Source of the DNA: Armillaria gallica
Taxonomy: Eukaryota > Basidiomycota > Agaricomycetes > Agaricales > Physalacriaceae
NCBI GenBank assembly: GCA_037576215.1
Contig: JBANDB010000021.1
Coordinates: 62,001-126,000, forward strand
Reading direction: 5' to 3'
DNA length: 64,000 nt
Of this stretch, positions 59,018-64,000 are shown piece by piece; position 1 is the first letter of the stretch; each line of letters opens with the position of its first letter. Below the pieces are notes generated by a model. That model saw nothing but the letters and a program-made list of their open reading frames with translations, did no database searches and had not been told where the DNA came from. The translations under genes were made by a program, and so were the position numbers.

Positions 59018-59405
59018 ACTTGAAACCTTAACAGGTGACGAGAGGACACTACGAAAGTTAGATGAGTTACGAACGCCATCAGGGTTGAGTCGATTGTTCA
59101 GTCTCGATCTCACACGTAACAGGTACGGCCCCACCTTGTTATGGCACGTTTTCAGCTCTCAATCATGTTCAAGTCACGACTCGGGGATGTCAAAATGGTA
59201 TGCAGATGTGCGTATTGACGTCGTAGTAACAATTATGAATAGGCGAGTGATGAGAAGAAATCAATGGATACTTTGAAGTGTATCGAGCTCCATCTAAAGC
59301 AGGACCATACGATGAAGAAAGCGGCATCTTCGAAAGTTCTACAGAAACGGTGAGCCATACTGTCGTGCATATTAATTCAGACACAAGTCCTTACCTGCTG
59401 ACGCA
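59018..59405 (-). repeat. Repeat unit Z, copy 2
   Basis: Matches 5098-5490 in the same orientation; it joins the end of inverted repeat B's right arm, in the place unit Y occupies next to the left arm. Confidence 0.8.
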
Positions 59406-60343
59406 GAAAGTCTGCGCGTTCTACTGATATCTTGGCGTAAAATATTTACTGTCTGGATGGCCGCCGTGGACACAGTGGAATAAATCCTGAGCCGTCGTGG
59501 AACAACGACTTTGGACTTGTCAAAGCACGATATGACGTAGAGTCGTATCCCGATGTACTTGTTTGAATCAGAAGGTCATCGGGGTTTGAAATCTTGCGTC
59601 CTGACTGTTGACTTCGAATCTGTCGGACGTCTGCCCAAACCCTTGCCAGGGCTTCACTTTGGCCGGGATTGGTTCTCTTTTCTCCTTGCGGATAATCTGG
59701 GGTGTTTACTTCAGAACCGCTGGAATTCTTGCCCACTTTGCGCTTACGGACGGTGCATCACTATTAGTATTCCTTACTCGTATTAACAATTCAACGAGAA
59801 ACGAGACAAGCAATGGATGTACCATGGTACTGCCGCACATCTGTGAGGACTTCAGGTTAGAATCGTAACGCTGGACTGAAACGAAGTGAGTAGCAAAACG
59901 GGTTTGCATCTTTGGCAAACGCAACGTGGGGGCTAACTACGATTTATCCAGCCTTAAACACTACGAAGTACCCGAGGAGATAGCCAACACGTAAGTAATT
60001 CCGTACGAGAACCAGACGGTGACTAACTTTCTTTGCATGAGAAGCTCGAATATCTCACACTTCAGAGCTGTTGGTCCCAGGATGCGAAACAGCCTACTTC
60101 GGGAAATTCGGGACGCCAACCCGACGTCTGGAATTCGGCACCCAGCACAATTGATCCTGCTTGTCTCTTCCCTTAAGCTTGTCACCGTCAGCTTAAAGCG
60201 TTGTATCACGGGTACGATTAGATGACCTAAGAAACGTCGATTCGCAGATACAGGATCTCGCACGTTGCAGAGTCAGGATTTTACGAGTAAGTTTTCCACT
60301 GAGATTGCTTCAACGACTTGGTGGCTAACATGTTGGCTTATTA

Positions 60344-60883
60344 TTATATAGGATCGAAAATCGATGGTTTTGACAACACCAGAGGGAGGCTGACTCCCAT
60401 TCCACCGAGCCTGAAGATGGCGGCAACGTGCTTGGTACGACATGGTGAGTTTGTCCATCCACGATGTGGTTCCACACTGACGGCTACCTCAATTACATGG
60501 TATCTTAGGCCACTGCTGCGCCAATCGAGCGTGGCAGCAAGGAGTGTACACGCGGGCGCCCTGTCTGACAAGCAACTGACGAAGCACATCTTGGCTACGA
60601 CAGCGAGGATCGTCAGCAGTATCTTCAATGCGTGTTTGCCATGGGTGTTTCCAGCTTCTTCAATGTGGAAGTAGCGCTCCACGGGCACCGCCGCGTAGGC
60701 GCCATCTGCTTGTTCGACGTAGTAACAATGTCTCTTGAAATTTGTCGCAGTTCTGCCGGAGTGATTTAGGGAATCCTCGGTATAGAATAGCTCCAGATTT
60801 TGCGGACTTTGGCCAGGACACGGACACGGACACGGACATGATGTATGCAGAACTTGCAAACGTATACTACTTACTACGAGCAC
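60344..60883 (-). other. Open frame of unknown status in unit X, right copy
   Basis: Mirror of 28583-29122, with scattered differences and the same VEQADGAYAAVPVERYF block. No ATG at the start and no recognised domain. Confidence 0.3.
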
Positions 60884-61056
60884 CTATATTGAACCGAAAT
60901 AGAAGTAGCATCCGCGACTCTCTGATCGAGCTCCTGTTCACGTCACCAAATATAGTCAATACAACGCGCGACGTTCATGGCGTCGACGATTGCCCGATGA
61001 AAGTTAATCCCACCCGTCGACGGGCCCATCTGCCATCGTTGGTAGGTGTGAGGGAA

Positions 61057-62040
61057 CTAGAGTGCAGAACACTTACAGAGATTCATCGAGAGCTCACGTC
61101 CAAAGACGTGTTGTGCTCTTCTCCAACATCGTTCGACTCTGTGGCGTTTCCACCAGCTACAATACATGCCCATACCATAGCAAATGATGACCTCCTCCGT
61201 CGTTGCTTGGACATTGGCCCCAAACCAGCTCTCTAGGAGGGCTTCCTCAGCATCTTGTTCGCCGACGGGAAATGCGATCTTGTCCCAAGTGAAGAGATGA
61301 AAGCGTTTCAAACAACTGCAGGCTTGCAATTCTGCACTCCATGCACGTGAATCATTCCAGGGATACGTCTGCTACTCCTGCGTTCAATATCGGCTTTAAT
61401 GTTTATCGTGGGAAGAGCGAACCTTCAACATAGGCCCTTCTTCATCCAACCGCAGCGCTGACACGGCATCCGTATGCGTGGTTCCCAGTAATTTTGTTAT
61501 AACTCGGGGGACTCTGCCGTCGAAACTAACGTGCAATTTTCTGATAGGCTCCCTCGCGCGAACGAGGGCAGTGTGAATAAGAGGAAGCTGAGACTGAGAC
61601 ACGCTGTTGAGTGTGAGAGACGTTACCGGGTTATACGGAATTAGATGTCTTGCGCAGGATGCAGGAGCGGCTAGCGTCATCAAATGCTGAGCAGCTTCGA
61701 CTTGCGCCAGCGCACAGTCGTCTGCAGAGCATCCGACTCCCAATAAATGCAGTTCCTGTATCGTTCGATGTGTGTTTAAGAATATGGCGACCGCGTCGTG
61801 TTCAACGTTGGTCTTGAGGACCGTAAGTGAAGGAATTCTGAGACCCCTTGCCAGTTTGATGATCCTTCGACTGCATTTCTTCCGAGTCGATGATCGAATC
61901 TGAATGCTGAGTGCGTCGAGATTCTGCAGAGCATTCAAGAGTGACAACAAAGTCATCGGCTGGTTCAGTGTTGGAAGATCGATGCCAATGAAGAAGACTG
62001 CGTTGGCATGCCGTTGGCTTTGCCTCACAATGGAGTACAT
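61057..62040 (-). CDS. LRR/F-box-type protein fragment, copy 2
   Basis: Exons 62040-61423 and 61368-61057, the same structure as 27429-28409. Both exons stay open. Differences from copy 1 include substitutions (N/T, M/T, L/P) and one codon inserted (QATTEEVIIC against QATMEVIIC), so lengths remain multiples of three. The upstream region is in a shifted frame as in copy 1 and no F-box is joined, so the 5' end was probably already lost before the arms were duplicated. Confidence 0.5.
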
Positions 62041-63083
62041 AGCGGCGATATCGCATTCTGATCGCAGCCAAATTAAAGCCTGAGTCTGCTATTAGACGGT
62101 GGAAAAGACGAGAATCAGTAAAGAGTAGACCTTCGGCCTGGTGTGGCGAGTGTTCTGGAAAGAAATTACTGTGTCAGTAGTCTGGAAACTTTGGGACGAT
62201 AGTACCTTCGTTGATCTGGTCTCTGGCATAACAAATGATGAACGGTGGAAGAAAGACCGAGTGAGGATAAGTAATTGCACGACACAATGTCTTTTCTCCC
62301 CACGTTTTGGACATGAGGTTCAGGGAGGACTAAAAGCCAGGAACTCGAACTAGTACCGACGTGAACGGAGTTTTGGGCGAAAACATGAACTCGCACATCG
62401 AGGCGATCACAGCGAAGAAATGAGACACGAAGCCAAGAGTGTGACAAAATCTTTCTGGTCATAATCATGGGATCAGGAGCTTACTTTGGTTCGTGGTGAC
62501 CGTTTACTCTTACCAGCCACTGGGTACCAGGGTCCTCTCGGGCGGCGGCACCGTGCCGTGGTGACCGATATTTCAGATCTAGAAAATGCTACAAGATCCG
62601 GCTCGAGGATCTGGCGGATCTGATGGATTATAACGCGCTGACGAAGACATTCAAATCGGAAGACGACCACGTGTCCAGAAACGCGATCGAGGATTCAATC
62701 AATTCCTGTGAACTTGACCTGTTCCTGATTGGGAACTTGCACCTGGCGACACCCTCTGCCCAGTGCTTGCCTCGCGATAGGTCTCATATCCGTCCCGCCA
62801 TGTATTGACTCGCGCAACGGGAAATTCCATCACAGAATACCCTAACAATCCGCGATAGTGTCCCGACGCCCGAACGAAAACTTTACCTAATATCAAGTCA
62901 AAATCATATCTCTGCGACCGAATGTAATGACCTCCCCCCTTGTCATCTAGATTGGACAGATATTTTACGAATGGCTAGACATACGACACTTCTATATCAG
63001 GTGCTGCAGAATATTAATCACTCCGAAAATAGTGAAATTTTTGCGGAGTTTCTGTTACTCAGAAACTAATCCTGAAGCTAACG

Positions 63084-64000
63084 GTATACTATATATGGCT
63101 ATGCGCCCTGTCCCGACATAGATGACAATCTCAACATTGTCAACTAGAACAACATCGAGTGACGGTGGACTCTGGAGAATAGAACGATGTATCCGATACT
63201 AATCTGCCACTTGACTCGGAGGGACAAATGCTCCCAATCACAATTGGCCATCCCAAGCCGATCTACGAAGCGAGTTTAGGCCATGAGCTAGAAGCATGCT
63301 TCAAATGATCGTATTTTCGTAATCCTGGACGTCTTACCTGGGGTGGTGGAGCTCAGGGCAGCTGACAGGCTGCATGTGTTAAAATGATCAGCATCCCATC
63401 CGCCGACGGTATAGCTCGGTATAGGAAAGACGGCTAAAGACGGGGATACGATGGGGCGACGATCAGAAATAAAGCTTGCTTGATAGGGAGATCTAGAAAC
63501 TGGCCATGGGGTGGAGAGCAGGCACCACTAGATATATGGTCAAATTAACGATCGCACAGCCTCGTATGAGTCGCACCCAATAGGGGGCACATCACTTTGC
63601 TGGCAGATTGTTTTTTTTACGCCAAACGAAAGCACGATAGCGTTCCACCCATAACCCATTACCAAGGTAGCGGGAATGACTTATGGCAAAGTCCGAATCA
63701 GTCTGTGAGTATTCCTTCGTACAATTCGTATCCCTGGTTGCCAACGTCTGTCGAAAAATCAAGGTGTGACTTCAAGACCGTCGGACCCCGTACCTTTCAG
63801 TGCCGTCACTTTGAGACTCGATGACCTGTCAACAATCACACTAGTAGAGTAGTGCTTGCTATATTCGAGAGGGCGGAGCAGTCGGTATAATATATGGGAT
63901 CCCTTTCGGTAACAAGAATGTTGTAATAAAGTACCTTTTCTTCGCAACTGCAATGTATCCGCATTCGTGGTCTGGTGCACTTGGTTTTTAAACACACACT
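63084..64000. other. No supported gene; dispersed repeat at 63240-63390
   Basis: Bases 63240-63390 resemble 51215-51400. A short stretch at 63765-63830 partly resembles 3245-3330. No gene seen to the window end. Confidence 0.5.

Larger units (their letters stand above)
59338..63083 (-). repeat. Inverted repeat B, right arm (repeat unit X)
   Basis: Reverse complement of 26180-30127. Within the LRR gene and the 59.5-61.3 kb part the two arms differ at only scattered positions; from 62.3 kb outwards they are clearly more diverged. It carries the GTCCGT hexamer repeat at about 60818-60840 and a near-palindrome at 59461-59478. Confidence 0.9.

Overview
The window is eukaryotic nuclear DNA, most likely from an agaricomycete (mushroom-forming basidiomycete). 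Reading frames are broken by many short introns (about 45-110 bases, GTRNGY...YAG). The recognisable genes are types expanded in agaricomycetes: an F-box protein, an Spt5-like NGN/KOW protein, a TET/JBP-type 2OG-Fe(II) oxygenase relic, the C-terminal part of a CACTA/Plavaka-type transposase, a CCHC zinc-knuckle protein and a WD40 protein. Most remaining sequence is diverged, nested and inverted repeats. I saw no rRNA, tRNA or CRISPR array. All exon models were read by eye from frames and splice consensus.

Layout. 1-9 kb: a dispersed repeat unit (Y), an oxygenase fragment, an intact member of an unrecognised small gene family (3924-4581), inverted repeat pieces, a broken duplicate of the same family (6429-7131) and an orphan transposase C-terminal-domain gene (7221-9128). 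9.57-22.91 kb: a large inverted repeat with arms of about 3 kb and a spacer of about 7 kb. The spacer holds an intact family member (13371-14072), a decayed piece of the mRNA 3'-end factor PCF11 (15805-17202) and a broken family member (19265-20021). The right arm ends inside another intact family member (22663-23381).

26.2-63.1 kb: a second, larger inverted repeat with arms of about 3.8 kb, each carrying an LRR/F-box-type gene copy. About 29 kb between the arms holds most ordinary genes: Spt5-like (31356-33893), CCHC zinc-knuckle (37362-39867), WD40 (43880-45276), two membrane proteins (45395-46252 and 46977-48095), a 183-bp MITE (50449-50631), an F-box gene (51752-53592), a TET/JBP-like oxygenase relic (54574-55754) and a seven-exon RING gene (56983-58061).

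The most notable item is a recurring two-exon gene family of about 200-220 residues. It is present at seven places: three appear intact and four are broken or partial. All readable members share a phase-0 intron right after a conserved Trp and an AT-rich TATA-like box about 40-55 bases upstream of the ATG. I recognise no known domain. It is tied to the repeats and the inverted-repeat ends, so it may be a mobile or host-repeat conflict gene, but nothing in the sequence proves a function.
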